Positions 1 through 7,629 are shown, counted from the stretch's first letter. The stretch: DNA of 15,287 bases from JBBITW01 sp037440525 (GCA_037440525.1 JBBITW010000083.1:1-15287), one strand, 5' to 3'. The notes: generated from the letters alone by a model not told the origin. Made by a program: numbers and translations.

Positions 1-308
1 GGGAGGTAGGGTTCCAAACCCTTCGAATGCGGACATTAAGAAGTTAAATTGCTTAGAAAATAAGAGTGGTTGGTTTGAAGGTTAAGGCTAAGAAGCCAGT
101 TTTGTTTATAGGTTAGGTGATTGGTCTTTCTGCCACAGGTGGATTTGCCTCTGGTAGAAAAAATTTCCTTCACCCATTCACTTTGCCTAAACCGGCTTCC
201 TAACCTTTGCCTTAACCTGAATATTTTCATTGTTCGTGGGAGGCCAAGGGGGAATGATAATTGCTTACAATTGTTTAAGAGGAATCAAGCATTTTCAGGT
301 ATTTGCTC
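1..308 (+). repeat. MITE-like repeat, copy A (5' truncated by window, interrupted)
   Basis: Bases 1-55 match the left part of the MITE-like element seen whole at 522-734, and bases 259-308 match its middle (TTGCTTACAA, then CAAGCATTTTCAGG, then GGTATTTGCTC). The two parts are separated by about 200 bases of unrelated sequence. Compared with copy C, this copy also lacks about 30 bases between two GGTATT repeats (TTTTCAG joins directly to GTATTTGCTC), which looks like a deletion between short direct repeats. The right terminal arm is missing: after 308 the sequence switches to another repeat. Confidence 0.7.
56..258. repeat. Palindromic insertion inside MITE copy A
   Basis: This block splits copy A and is flanked by a 9-base direct repeat, AATTGCTTA, at 47-55 and 259-267, as a target-site duplication would look. 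It is itself a foldback: AGGTTAAGGC near 78 pairs with GCCTTAACCT near 209-218, AAGCC pairs with GGCTT, and CTGCCACAGG pairs with CCTCTGGTAG at the centre. GAAAATA at 56-62 and TATTTTC at 222-228 could be short terminal inverted repeats. In that case 229-258 is unexplained, so the right boundary is uncertain. No credible coding sequence lies in it. Confidence 0.5.
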
Positions 309-314
309 TTGCCT

Positions 315-360
315 GCCGGTATAAGCTCATCCCCCTAACTTTAATCCTATCCCCTTGGAG
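315..360. repeat. Dispersed repeat of the TCATCCCCCT...TTAATCCT type
   Basis: The stretch GCCGGTATAAGCTCATCCCC followed by TTAATCCTATCCCCTTGGAG recurs in close form at 11648-11691 (GCCGGTAAAAACTCATCCCC, then TTAATCCTCTCTCCTGAG). In both places it directly abuts a remnant of the MITE-like element, so the two repeat types moved together or target each other. It has no coding potential. Confidence 0.55.
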
Positions 361-413
361 ACTGTGTCGTAACGAGGTGTATGCCATATTTGTCATTCCG
401 AGCCTCCTTTTTT

Positions 414-494
414 GTCATTCCGAGCGAAGCGAGGAATCTATAGAATTCAAACCCTTATAAAACATAGATTCTTCGGCTAAAGCCTTAGAATGAC
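414..494. repeat. Foldback repeat, GTCATTCCGAGCGAAGCG type
   Basis: GTCATTCCGAGCGAAGCG followed by AGGAATCTA at 414-440 is answered by TAGATTCTTCGGCTAAAG and AATGAC at 465-494, giving an imperfect hairpin of about 81 bases. From general knowledge, this type of short palindrome is widespread in intergenic DNA of several phyla. When translated it gives the well-known spurious SERSEES peptide, which is why an apparent reading frame runs across 230-460. Confidence 0.7.
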
Positions 495-521
495 ATTACG
501 ACAAAGCCTCGTTGGGGAGAG

Positions 522-734
522 CTCTGAAAAAGTCCTGGAATGACTGGGGAGGTAGGGTTCCAAACCCTTCGAATGCGGACATTAAGAAGTTAAATTGCTT
601 ACAATCGCTTCAAAGAAAATCAAGCATTTTCAGGGTATTAATCATTAGTGCTAAACTATTAGAGGTATCCGCTCGAAGGCTTTTCCACCCCACCTCCCCA
701 GTCTATAAGAATAGTTTTTAATACTTTTTCAGAG
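522..734. mobile_element. MITE-like element, copy B (complete)
   Basis: The element is about 213 bp and ends in perfect 12-base inverted repeats, CTCTGAAAAAGT at 522-533 and ACTTTTTCAGAG at 723-734. The inversion resumes further in: GACTGGGGAGGTAGGG at 542-557 pairs with the CCCCACCTCCCCAGTC block at 688-703, and CCCTTCGAATGCGGA with TCCGCTCGAAGGC. The terminal inverted repeats therefore reach about 60-70 bases with an off-centre gap. It holds no transposase, so it is probably non-autonomous. No clear target-site duplication was found. A 69-codon frame across it is not credible as a gene. Confidence 0.75.
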
Positions 735-745
735 TTTTCAAACAT

Positions 746-771
746 AGATTCCTCGCTTTGCTCGGGATGAC
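746..771. repeat. Half copy of the GTCATTCCGAGCG-type repeat
   Basis: AGATTCCTCGCTTTGCTCGG followed by GATGAC is one arm of the foldback family at 414-494. It is preceded by AAACATAGATT, which is also found at 460-470. No partner arm is adjacent, so it is a solo half or the partner of a more distant arm. Confidence 0.6.
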
Positions 772-782
772 ACCACTCTATC

Positions 783-843
783 GTCATTTCGAGGCGTTAG
801 CCGAGAAATCTTTCCTAAGGTTCCTCGCTTCGCTCGGAATGAC
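783..843. repeat. Foldback repeat, GTCATTCCGAGCG type, second copy
   Basis: GTCATTTCGAGGCGTTAGCC at 783-802 pairs imperfectly with the CTTCGCTCGGAATGAC arm ending at 843. This forms a hairpin of about 61 bases with a short AT-rich loop. It overlaps the inner end of the right 80-bp arm (821-900). Confidence 0.65.
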
Positions 844-931
844 AGAAAAAGGAGACTCGGAATGACAAACATGGCGCACACCTCATTGCGACACAGTCCC
901 CAAACATGGAGAGAGTTACTTCACAACTTGC

Positions 932-1109
932 CTCTCCCCTTGGGGGCTGTGTCATAATTCGACATAAGAAATGAAACCAAATGCGACAAGGGACAAGCCC
1001 TTGCCCTACGTTTGTGATTCATTTAATTTCTTGTAGGCTTGCCAAAACCTCATCAAGATGTCATTTATTTTATACTCTCATTATTGCAGAACAATGAACT
1101 ATTAGAGAG
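932..1109. repeat. Intergenic stretch with a further imperfect foldback
   Basis: The stretch starts with CCTCTCCCCTTGGGGGCTGT, a further copy of the outer-arm motif. At 963-1036 an AT-rich imperfect inverted repeat surrounds the near-palindrome AGGGACAAGCCCTTGCCCT (989-1007). The rest, to 1109, is plain AT-rich sequence with no credible reading frame. Nothing here looks like a structured RNA gene, though the foldback would form a hairpin if transcribed. Confidence 0.4.
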
Positions 1110-1323
1110 CTCTGAAAAAGTCCTGAAATGACTGGGGAGGTAGGGTTCCAAACCCTTCGAATGCGGACATCGAGAAGTTAAATTGCTTACAATCGCTTAA
1201 GAGAAAATCAAGCATTTTCAGGGTATTAATCATTAATGCTAAACTATTAGAGGTATTTGCTCGAATGCTTTTCCACCCCACCTCCCCAGTCTTATAAGAC
1301 TCTTTTTAAATGCTTTTTTAGAG
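1110..1323. mobile_element. MITE-like element, copy C (complete)
   Basis: This is the same element as copy B, in the same orientation, about 214 bp. The left end is CTCTGAAAAAGT at 1110-1121, and the right end is GCTTTTTTAGAG at 1312-1323, slightly diverged. The GACTGGGGAGGTAGGG inner inverted block is present on both sides. Internally it differs from copies A, B and D (CATCGAG instead of CATTAAG near 1169-1175), so it is an older or separate lineage. Its right end stops 16 bases before the putative -35 box of the operon that follows. Confidence 0.75.
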
Positions 1324-1339
1324 ACCTCAGTCTATTTTC

Positions 1340-1368
1340 TTGACTTTAATTATCCCTTATGATAAATG
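1340..1368 (+). promoter_or_regulatory. Putative sigma-70-type promoter of the 1424-7578 operon
   Basis: TTGACT at 1340-1345 could be a -35 box. After a 17-base gap, TAAATG at 1363-1368 is a weak -10, helped by an upstream TG (1360-1361) in the extended -10 position. This would give a leader of about 50 nt before the ATG at 1424, which has a good AAGGAG site at 1411-1416. It is the only gap upstream of the four-gene operon, so a promoter is expected here. The exact boxes are inferred. Confidence 0.4.
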
Positions 1369-1423
1369 ATTAGAAATAATGAGAAATTAATATTTCCTCT
1401 AACCTTTAAAAAGGAGAACCACA

Positions 1424-3121
1424 ATGTTAAGGGAGATTTTAATTATAGAACCAGAAGGGGCTTCGCAGAAAGAATTTCAGCGGATCTTCGAGGCAACAGA
1501 TTATCATGCTACCTTCTCTGAAAGTGAAGAGGATGCATTGCTTCGAGCAAGACTTTTCAAACCCGATTTAATAATAGGGGGAAAGAATTTGTTTGAAGCA
1601 TTGAAGGCAGATCAGGAGCTTCAACACATTCCTTTCATACTCCTTTTGAATCTCTTTGAAGAAATATCGGAAGACGATCGTAAAAGGATCAAAGTTGATG
1701 GTATTATATCTAAACCACTTAACGAGAGAGAAGTTATAAGTTTAACTAATAGAATTATGGAAGCTCTTGGGAAGGGGGAAGCTATAGAAGGTATTACTGA
1801 GAGTGATTTGGACTGGAAGCCATTCTCTGGTGATAAAAAGATAGAGCACGAAGGGAAGGGAGGGCTTCTCCTGGATGAATTTGAAGAGGAAGAAGAGATT
1901 ATAGAACTTGTAGATGTTGTTGAGGAACCCGAAGGAAAGATTAGTATAGAGGATTTTGTAACCGAAGGGAAAATAGAAGAGAAGGTGGAGACACCATCAT
2001 TGGATTCATGGGAAAGGGAACAATATTATGAAGAACCCATATCACGTGAAGAAGAAAGGATAAAAGGTGAGGAGGTTACCTCGGCCTTAGAAAAAGAGGC
2101 TCCTAAAGAAGGAGGAGAATTGGAGGAGGAACTTTTTGAGAAGATAGAACTTGAGGAGATTCTCAAGAAGGTAGAAGAACTTCAGCCCGCAATCGAAAAG
2201 GAATGGCCCGAGAAGGAAAAGAAGGTTTTGGAGGAGTTACCTTTGAAGGAGGAACCTCAAAAGGAGCAAATCGGTTTTGAAGAGTTCGAAACTGCCCTTA
2301 AAAGAGGGATTAAAGCTGAATTTATGGAAGAGGGCTTTCAATCCCCACCTTTTGAAGGAGAAAAGGTGGAGGTCCCTTTATCAGAGGAGAGGCCCATTGA
2401 AGAAGAGCTTGAGGAAGTAAGAGAGGAAGAATTATCCGAGGGTCTTCTTGAGAAATTGGAAAAGGAATTTGAAGAGCTTGAGGAAGGGGAAATAAGTATT
2501 GCCGAAGAGCAAGAAGCCATAGAGGCAGAAGAACTTGAAGAAGAGGTTGAAAAGATCCTAAAAGAGGAAATAGGAATATCCCCTGAGATAGAGGAGGAGG
2601 CTTCGGCAGCAGGGGTTTTAGAGGAGATTAAGGAGATAGAAATTGAGGAACCCGAGGAATTGAGTATTGAAAAGATTCTTGAAGAAGAGATCACCCCTTC
2701 GTTGATGGCAGAAGAGAAACCTACGGAAGAAATAGAGGCCATAGAGGAGTTTAAAGAAGAGGAGATTCCGGAGATATTTGAGGAGGAAGCTATCTCAGCT
2801 CCTGAAGAGGTAGGTATCCTTGAAGAGTTAAAAGAAGTTGAGGCCGAAATTCCTGAGGAGATTGAAAAACCAGAAGCCCCCGAGATTGAGGCCAAGCCTC
2901 CATGGATAACCTTGGAACATAGATTAGAAGAGGCGATTTCAAGGGGTGTTCAGGAGATGATGCAGGATTTCATAACAAAGATCATTCCAGAAGTAACACG
3001 GAGTATACTGAATCTTACACTTGAGAGAATTGAAAAGATGGTTAAAGAGATTGTTCCAGAGCTTGCAGAAAAAGCTATTCAGGAGGAAATAAAAAGGATT
3101 GAAAAAGGAGAGAAGGATTAG
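1424..3121 (+). CDS. Pseudo-receiver, Glu-rich linker and PopZ-like C-terminal tail; putative polar scaffold
   Basis: A 565-residue protein in three parts. Residues 1-118 have the pattern of a response-regulator receiver domain (ILIIEPE at 5-11, KPDLII at 46-51, ISKP with Lys97). The phospho-acceptor Asp is replaced by Gly53 (DLIIGG) and the usual Thr/Ser switch region is altered, so phosphorylation is unlikely. Residues about 120-490 are extremely Glu-rich with scattered Pro, Ile and Leu, presumably disordered and strongly acidic. Residues 492-565 are predicted amphipathic helices with PELAEKAIQEEIKRI near the end. This layout (acidic Pro/Glu linker plus helical oligomerising tail) resembles PopZ (DUF2497), which in alphaproteobacteria, as I recall, sits beside valS as this gene does. 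The start is supported by AAGGAG seven bases upstream. The stop overlaps the valS ribosome-binding site. The receiver fold is fairly sure; the PopZ link is inference. The alternative is a generic degenerate response regulator. Confidence 0.75.
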   Translation: MLREILIIEPEGASQKEFQRIFEATDYHATFSESEEDALLRARLFKPDLIIGGKNLFEALKADQELQHIPFILLLNLFEEISEDDRKRIKVDGIISKPLNEREVISLTNRIMEALGKGEAIEGITESDLDWKPFSGDKKIEHEGKGGLLLDEFEEEEEIIELVDVVEEPEGKISIEDFVTEGKIEEKVETPSLDSWEREQYYEEPISREEERIKGEEVTSALEKEAPKEGGELEEELFEKIELEEILKKVEELQPAIEKEWPEKEKKVLEELPLKEEPQKEQIGFEEFETALKRGIKAEFMEEGFQSPPFEGEKVEVPLSEERPIEEELEEVREEELSEGLLEKLEKEFEELEEGEISIAEEQEAIEAEELEEEVEKILKEEIGISPEIEEEASAAGVLEEIKEIEIEEPEELSIEKILEEEITPSLMAEEKPTEEIEAIEEFKEEEIPEIFEEEAISAPEEVGILEELKEVEAEIPEEIEKPEAPEIEAKPPWITLEHRLEEAISRGVQEMMQDFITKIIPEVTRSILNLTLERIEKMVKEIVPELAEKAIQEEIKRIEKGEKD

Positions 3122-3139
3122 GGAGGAAAAATTGCAAAC

Positions 3140-5806
3140 ATGGCAGAAAAAATCTTGGAAAAATCTTATGACCCTCACAAGGTTGAGGAAAAGTGGTACA
3201 GTTATTGGATGGAGCGAAACTATTTCAGAGCAGATGAAAATTCAAATCGCCCACCTTATTCCATTGTCATTCCACCACCAAATGTAACAGGTGTCCTTCA
3301 TATTGGACATGCACTAAATAATACATTACAGGACATCCTTGTTCGATATAAAAGAATGCAGGGGTATAATGTCCTCTGGATGCCAGGAACAGATCATGCG
3401 GGCATCGCTACCCAGAATGTTGTAGAAAAACAGATCATGGAGGAAGGTCTTGATAGACATATCTTAGGGAGGGAGAAGTTTATTGAGCGTGTATGGAAAT
3501 GGAAGGAGCAGTCAGGTGGCACGATTATCAACCAATTAAAGAAGTTAGGGGCTTCCTGCGATTGGAGTCGAGAACGATTTACAATGGATGAGGGGCTTTC
3601 AGAGGCTGTTAAAGAAGTCTTCATTAGACTCTTTCAGGAAGGATTGGTCTATCGAAGCCATTATATCATAAACTGGTGTCCGAGGTGCCAGACTGCGCTT
3701 TCAGACCTGGAGGTGGAACATCAAGAAACCCTGGGCAAGTTATACCATCTTAAATACCCTTTTAGAGAGGGGGATGGTTTTGTGGTGGTTGCAACAACAA
3801 GGCCCGAGACCATGTTGGGAGATACTGCTGTAGCAGTCAATCCTGAGGATAGTCGGTACAAGTCAAATATTGGAAGGAAGGTAATCCTCCCGGTGGTTGG
3901 AAGGGAGATACCTATAATCGCAGATTCATATGTTGATATTGAATTCGGGACAGGATGTCTAAAGATTACACCTGCACACGATTTTAATGATTTTGAGATC
4001 AGTATAACCCATAACCTTCCTCAGGTGAAGGTAATTGATGAAGAAGGAAGGATGAATGAAAATGCAGGTCCATATCAAGGGATGGACCGTTTTGAGTGTC
4101 GGAAGAGGATTGTTGAAGATTTCGAAAGAGACGGGACTCTCATCAAGATAGAAGATTACCGGCATAAAGTAGGACATTGCTATCGTTGCAAGACAATCGT
4201 TGAACCAAACCTTTCCCTTCAGTGGTTTGTTCGAACAAAGCCATTGTCAATACCTGCAATTGAAGCTGTTAGAGATGGAAGGACAAAGATTATCCCTGAA
4301 GTCTGGGAGAAGACCTATTTTGAATGGATGGAAAATATTAAGGATTGGTGCATCTCGCGGCAAATATGGTGGGGACATAGAATTCCTGCCTGGTACTGTG
4401 AAGGATGCGGGGAGATAATAGTAGCCAAAGAAGAACCTTCCTCATGTGGTAAATGTGGTTCCACCCAACTAAAACCTGAAGACGATGTCCTCGATACATG
4501 GTTCAGTTCAGCACTCTGGCCTTTCTCCACAATGGGGTGGCCGGAGGAGACCAAGGAACTGAAGGTCTTCTATCCTACATCGGTTCTCGTAACAGGTTTT
4601 GACATACTTTTCTTCTGGGTGGCAAGGATGATGATGATGGGGATCAAGTTTATGGGTGATGTTCCTTTCAGGGACGTTTATATTCATGGTCTCGTAAGGG
4701 ATGAGAGAGGAGAAAAGTATTCGAAGACAAAGGGTAATGTATTAGACCCCCTCGAGCTGATCGATCGTTTTGGTGCGGATGCACTGCGTTTCACCCTGGC
4801 CTCCTTAACAATGCCAGGAAGTGATCTAAAACTATCAGAGTCAAGGACTGAAGGTTACAGACATTTTGTTAATAAGATATGGAATGCCTCAAGATTTGTC
4901 CTGATGAATCTTGAAGAAATTGATTCAAATGAATTTGCCAATTCCCCTGAAGAAGAATGGAGTCTGCCTGACTGGTGGATCATGGGGAGACTGAACCAGA
5001 GTATTCGCGAAATACAAAAGGCTCTGGATGGATATAAATTCTACGAAGCCTCACATATCCTTTACCACTTTATATGGCATGAATTCTGTGATTGGTATCT
5101 CGAACTTTCTAAGGTTTATCTATATCAGGATGAAGATCCAAAGAGGAAGAGAATCACCCAGAAGAGACTACTCTGGATGCTGGATACAATATTGAGACTC
5201 CTTCACCCATTCATGCCTTTTATTACAGAAGAGATCTGGCAGAGGCTTCCAATTAAGAGAGAAGTGGAATCCATAATGATATCTAAATTTCCAGAACCAA
5301 GAGATGGTTTTGATAACCCTGAGCTTTCGAGGGAGATGGAATTTGTGATCGATATCATTACAACCATTCGTAATATAAGGGCTGAAATGAATGTGCCACC
5401 CGGGGAACAAATTGAAGTCATATTCAAGACAAAAGTCAAAGAGTCTAAAAAGAAGATTGAGAGAAACCTACTGTTCATATCTCACCTGGCAAAGCTCGGA
5501 GAAGCAAAGATTGGTGAAGAGCTACAGAAGCCTCCCTACAGTGCATTTGCCCAGCTACAGGATGCAGAGATATTTATTCCAATAGGGAAATCCAGAATGG
5601 AGGAAGAGGTCAAGAGGCTTCAAAAAGAGATATCAAAGATAGAAAAGGATATTTCTTTTATAAATAAGAAACTTTCAAATGAACAGTTTCTGACAAGGGC
5701 ACCAAAGGAGATTGTCGAGGAAGAGAAGGGGAAGGCAAACGAATATCTGATCCTCAGAGGGAAGTTGGAGGAGAATTTGAGGAGGGTAAAGGAGATACTC
5801 GGATAG
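3140..5806 (+). CDS. valS: Valine--tRNA ligase (ValRS)
   Basis: Class I aminoacyl-tRNA synthetase that charges tRNA(Val) in the cytoplasm. It is 888 residues long, full length for bacterial ValRS. The HIGH motif is in PPPNVTGVLHIGH (His54-His57). The editing domain carries TTRPETMLGDTA at 219-230. The second signature is KYSKTKGN at 526-533, where KMSKSKGN is the common form. Cysteine pairs at 180/183, 347/350, 420/423 and 436/439 suggest zinc-binding knuckles. The last 75 or so residues form the C-terminal coiled coil typical of ValRS. The start follows GGGAGG at 3121-3126, which overlaps the upstream stop codon. gatC follows after 16 bases, so the genes are probably cotranscribed. Identification is essentially certain. 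Confidence 0.98.
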   Translation: MAEKILEKSYDPHKVEEKWYSYWMERNYFRADENSNRPPYSIVIPPPNVTGVLHIGHALNNTLQDILVRYKRMQGYNVLWMPGTDHAGIATQNVVEKQIMEEGLDRHILGREKFIERVWKWKEQSGGTIINQLKKLGASCDWSRERFTMDEGLSEAVKEVFIRLFQEGLVYRSHYIINWCPRCQTALSDLEVEHQETLGKLYHLKYPFREGDGFVVVATTRPETMLGDTAVAVNPEDSRYKSNIGRKVILPVVGREIPIIADSYVDIEFGTGCLKITPAHDFNDFEISITHNLPQVKVIDEEGRMNENAGPYQGMDRFECRKRIVEDFERDGTLIKIEDYRHKVGHCYRCKTIVEPNLSLQWFVRTKPLSIPAIEAVRDGRTKIIPEVWEKTYFEWMENIKDWCISRQIWWGHRIPAWYCEGCGEIIVAKEEPSSCGKCGSTQLKPEDDVLDTWFSSALWPFSTMGWPEETKELKVFYPTSVLVTGFDILFFWVARMMMMGIKFMGDVPFRDVYIHGLVRDERGEKYSKTKGNVLDPLELIDRFGADALRFTLASLTMPGSDLKLSESRTEGYRHFVNKIWNASRFVLMNLEEIDSNEFANSPEEEWSLPDWWIMGRLNQSIREIQKALDGYKFYEASHILYHFIWHEFCDWYLELSKVYLYQDEDPKRKRITQKRLLWMLDTILRLLHPFMPFITEEIWQRLPIKREVESIMISKFPEPRDGFDNPELSREMEFVIDIITTIRNIRAEMNVPPGEQIEVIFKTKVKESKKKIERNLLFISHLAKLGEAKIGEELQKPPYSAFAQLQDAEIFIPIGKSRMEEEVKRLQKEISKIEKDISFINKKLSNEQFLTRAPKEIVEEEKGKANEYLILRGKLEENLRRVKEILG

Positions 5807-5822
5807 GATAAGGGGTAAAGAA

Positions 5823-6101
5823 ATGAAGATGGATATAGAAAAGGTATCAAGATTGGCTCGTATCGAACTTACAGAGGAAGAGAAGACAATCTTTGGAAAT
5901 CAATTGGAACAGATTCTTCTCTATATGGAGCAATTGAATCAACTCGATACTGTTGGGATAGAACCAACTTCTCATGCCATTCCAATCTACAATGTCTTCA
6001 GGGAAGATGAGGTTAAAGCCTCTTTCCCACGAGAAGATGTTTTAGATATCTCACCTGAGAATGAGGATGGTTATTTTAAGGTTCCAAGAATTATTGAGTG
6101 A
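5823..6101 (+). CDS. gatC: Asp-tRNA(Asn)/Glu-tRNA(Gln) amidotransferase subunit C
   Basis: The small subunit of the GatCAB complex, which turns misacylated Glu-tRNA(Gln) or Asp-tRNA(Asn) into the correct amide form. The protein has 92 residues, normal for GatC. It shows the family pattern: an N-terminal helix with VSRLARIELTEEE, a FGNQLEQIL segment, a Thr-Ser-His turn (IEPTSHAIP), and the FREDE and KVPRIIE C-terminus that wraps around GatA. AGGGG at 5811-5815 lies seven bases before the ATG at 5823. A second ATG at 5829 is possible but worse spaced. gatA begins 16 bases after the stop. Confidence 0.95.
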   Translation: MKMDIEKVSRLARIELTEEEKTIFGNQLEQILLYMEQLNQLDTVGIEPTSHAIPIYNVFREDEVKASFPREDVLDISPENEDGYFKVPRIIE

Positions 6102-6117
6102 GCTAAAGAGGGAAATA

Positions 6118-7578
6118 ATGGAACTTTATCAATTGACCATACATAAGATGCATGAACTTCTTGTAAAGAAGGAGATTACTTCCCGTGAGGCAACTGAAGC
6201 CCTCTTTAAAAGGATCCACGAGGTGGATGGAAAAATCCAGGCCTATCTAATTCTCAACGAAGAGGAGGCTATTAGAAGTGCCGACGAATTAGATAAAAAG
6301 ATAGCAAGGGGGGAGGAGATCGAAGACCTCGCTGGTATTCCAATCGGGATAAAAGATATTCTCTGCACAAAGGGGATACCAACAACATGCGCCTCGAAAA
6401 TACTTGCGAATTATATCCCTTTTTATGATAGTACAGTAGTCAAGAAATTGAAGGAAAGGGATGCCATTTTCTTAGGAAAACTGAATATGGATGAATTCGC
6501 TATGGGTTCTTCTACAGAGAATTCAGGGTTTCAGATCACCAGAAACCCATGGGATCTCAACCGAATCCCCGGTGGATCAAGTGGTGGTTCAGCTGCAGCA
6601 GTGGCCGCTGACGAATGTATTGCTTCGATTGGATCGGACACAGGTGGTTCGATCCGCCAGCCTGCCTCCTGTTGCGGTGTTGTTGGAATGAAACCTACAT
6701 ATGGTAGGGTGTCGAGATTTGGACTTATTGCATTCGCTTCTTCTTTGGATCAGATTGGACCAATCACAAAAGATGTAGAAGACTGTGCAATCATGATGAA
6801 TGCAATCAGTGGCTATGACCCTTGCGACTCTACATCTGTAGATATTTCAGTTCCTGATTATAAAAAGGCCTTGGTTATGGGAATAGAGGGGATCAGGATT
6901 GGGATACCTGAGGAATACTTTATCGATGGAATGGATAAGGATGTTGAAAAGGCAGTGGGAGAGGGTATAAATCTTTTAGAGAAGCTTGGGGCAAAAGTTC
7001 AAAAGATTTCTCTACCACATACAAGATATGCAGTTGCTGTCTATTATATCATATGCACTGCTGAAGCAAGCTCAAATTTAGCTCGATACGATGGTGTAAA
7101 ATATGGATTCCGTTCCAAAGGATATAGAGATCTCATGGAGATGTATACTCAGAGCCGTGCCCAGGGATTCGGTAGCGAAGTCAAAAGGAGAATCATTCTC
7201 GGGACATATGTTCTTTCTGCAGGATATTATGATGCATACTATCGTAAGGCATCTCAGGTAAGGACACTTATGAAAAACGATTTTGAAGAGGCCTTCAAGG
7301 ATGTTGAAGTTATTGTCACACCAACAGCCCCGACACCAGCCTTTCGAATCGGTGAGAAGATTGATGACCCTTTAAAGATGTACCTATCAGATATTTTTAC
7401 TATCCCGGTTAACCTATCAGGTATTCCAGCGATCTCTATCCCTTGTGGATTTAGCAAAGAGGGACTACCTATAGGTCTTCAGATCATGGCTAAACATTTT
7501 GACGAGGAAAAGATTTTAAAAGTGGCCTACAATTTTGAACAGAACACAGATTACCACCTCAAAAAACCCAAATTTTAA
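6118..7578 (+). CDS. gatA: Asp-tRNA(Asn)/Glu-tRNA(Gln) amidotransferase subunit A
   Basis: The glutaminase subunit of GatCAB, an amidase-signature enzyme that releases ammonia from glutamine or asparagine for the transamidation in GatB. The Ser-cisSer-Lys triad is visible as Lys79 (PIGIKD), Ser154 (GGSSGG) and Ser178 (DTGGSIRQPAS). These match the numbering I recall for Staphylococcus aureus GatA and support the start chosen. An in-frame ATG at 6061 would add 19 residues and overlap gatC. The ATG at 6118 has GAGGG at 6108-6112 and gives 486 residues, the usual length. gatB does not follow; the next gene converges from the other strand, so gatB must lie elsewhere. Confidence 0.97.
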   Translation: MELYQLTIHKMHELLVKKEITSREATEALFKRIHEVDGKIQAYLILNEEEAIRSADELDKKIARGEEIEDLAGIPIGIKDILCTKGIPTTCASKILANYIPFYDSTVVKKLKERDAIFLGKLNMDEFAMGSSTENSGFQITRNPWDLNRIPGGSSGGSAAAVAADECIASIGSDTGGSIRQPASCCGVVGMKPTYGRVSRFGLIAFASSLDQIGPITKDVEDCAIMMNAISGYDPCDSTSVDISVPDYKKALVMGIEGIRIGIPEEYFIDGMDKDVEKAVGEGINLLEKLGAKVQKISLPHTRYAVAVYYIICTAEASSNLARYDGVKYGFRSKGYRDLMEMYTQSRAQGFGSEVKRRIILGTYVLSAGYYDAYYRKASQVRTLMKNDFEEAFKDVEVIVTPTAPTPAFRIGEKIDDPLKMYLSDIFTIPVNLSGIPAISIPCGFSKEGLPIGLQIMAKHFDEEKILKVAYNFEQNTDYHLKKPKF

Positions 7579-7629
7579 AATTACATAATTTTTATTCAAT
7601 ATAATCATAATATGAAGATATAGAAAAGC

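Larger units (their letters stand above)
358..900. repeat. Inverted repeat with arms of about 80 bp bracketing MITE copy B
   Basis: Bases 358-437 are repeated in reverse complement at 821-900 with roughly ten differences by eye. Both arms contain GACTGTGTCG, a GAGGTGT block, TTGTCATTCCGAG, a CTCC-T-run and ATTCCGAGCGAAGCGAGGAA. Between the arms lie MITE copy B (522-734) and smaller foldbacks. A third fragment of the outer arm end, CCCTTGGGGGCTGTGTC, lies in direct orientation at about 937-953. The arrangement suggests an element pair, or one element opened by later insertions. Confidence 0.65.

Noticed and set aside
230..460. Plus-strand frame ending in SERSEES
   Set aside because: It translates across several intergenic repeats; the SERSEES peptide is the usual false product of the GTCATTCCGAGCG foldback.
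512..721. Plus-strand frame of 69 codons across MITE copy B
   Set aside because: It coincides with the foldback element, has no domain, and is not kept as an open frame in the sister copy.
1..1330. CRISPR array
   Set aside because: The repeats are long, palindromic and irregularly spaced, with no uniform short repeat and spacer pattern and no cas genes nearby.
2338..2895. Minus-strand frame of 185 codons, very Ser-rich
   Set aside because: It is the antisense shadow of the GAA/GAG-rich linker of the pseudo-receiver gene, which turns into strings of Ser codons. It has no ribosome-binding site or domain.
6061..6117. Upstream in-frame start for gatA at 6061
   Set aside because: It would overlap gatC by 41 bases and add 19 residues absent from the family; the ATG at 6118 has a GAGGG site and gives the standard catalytic numbering.
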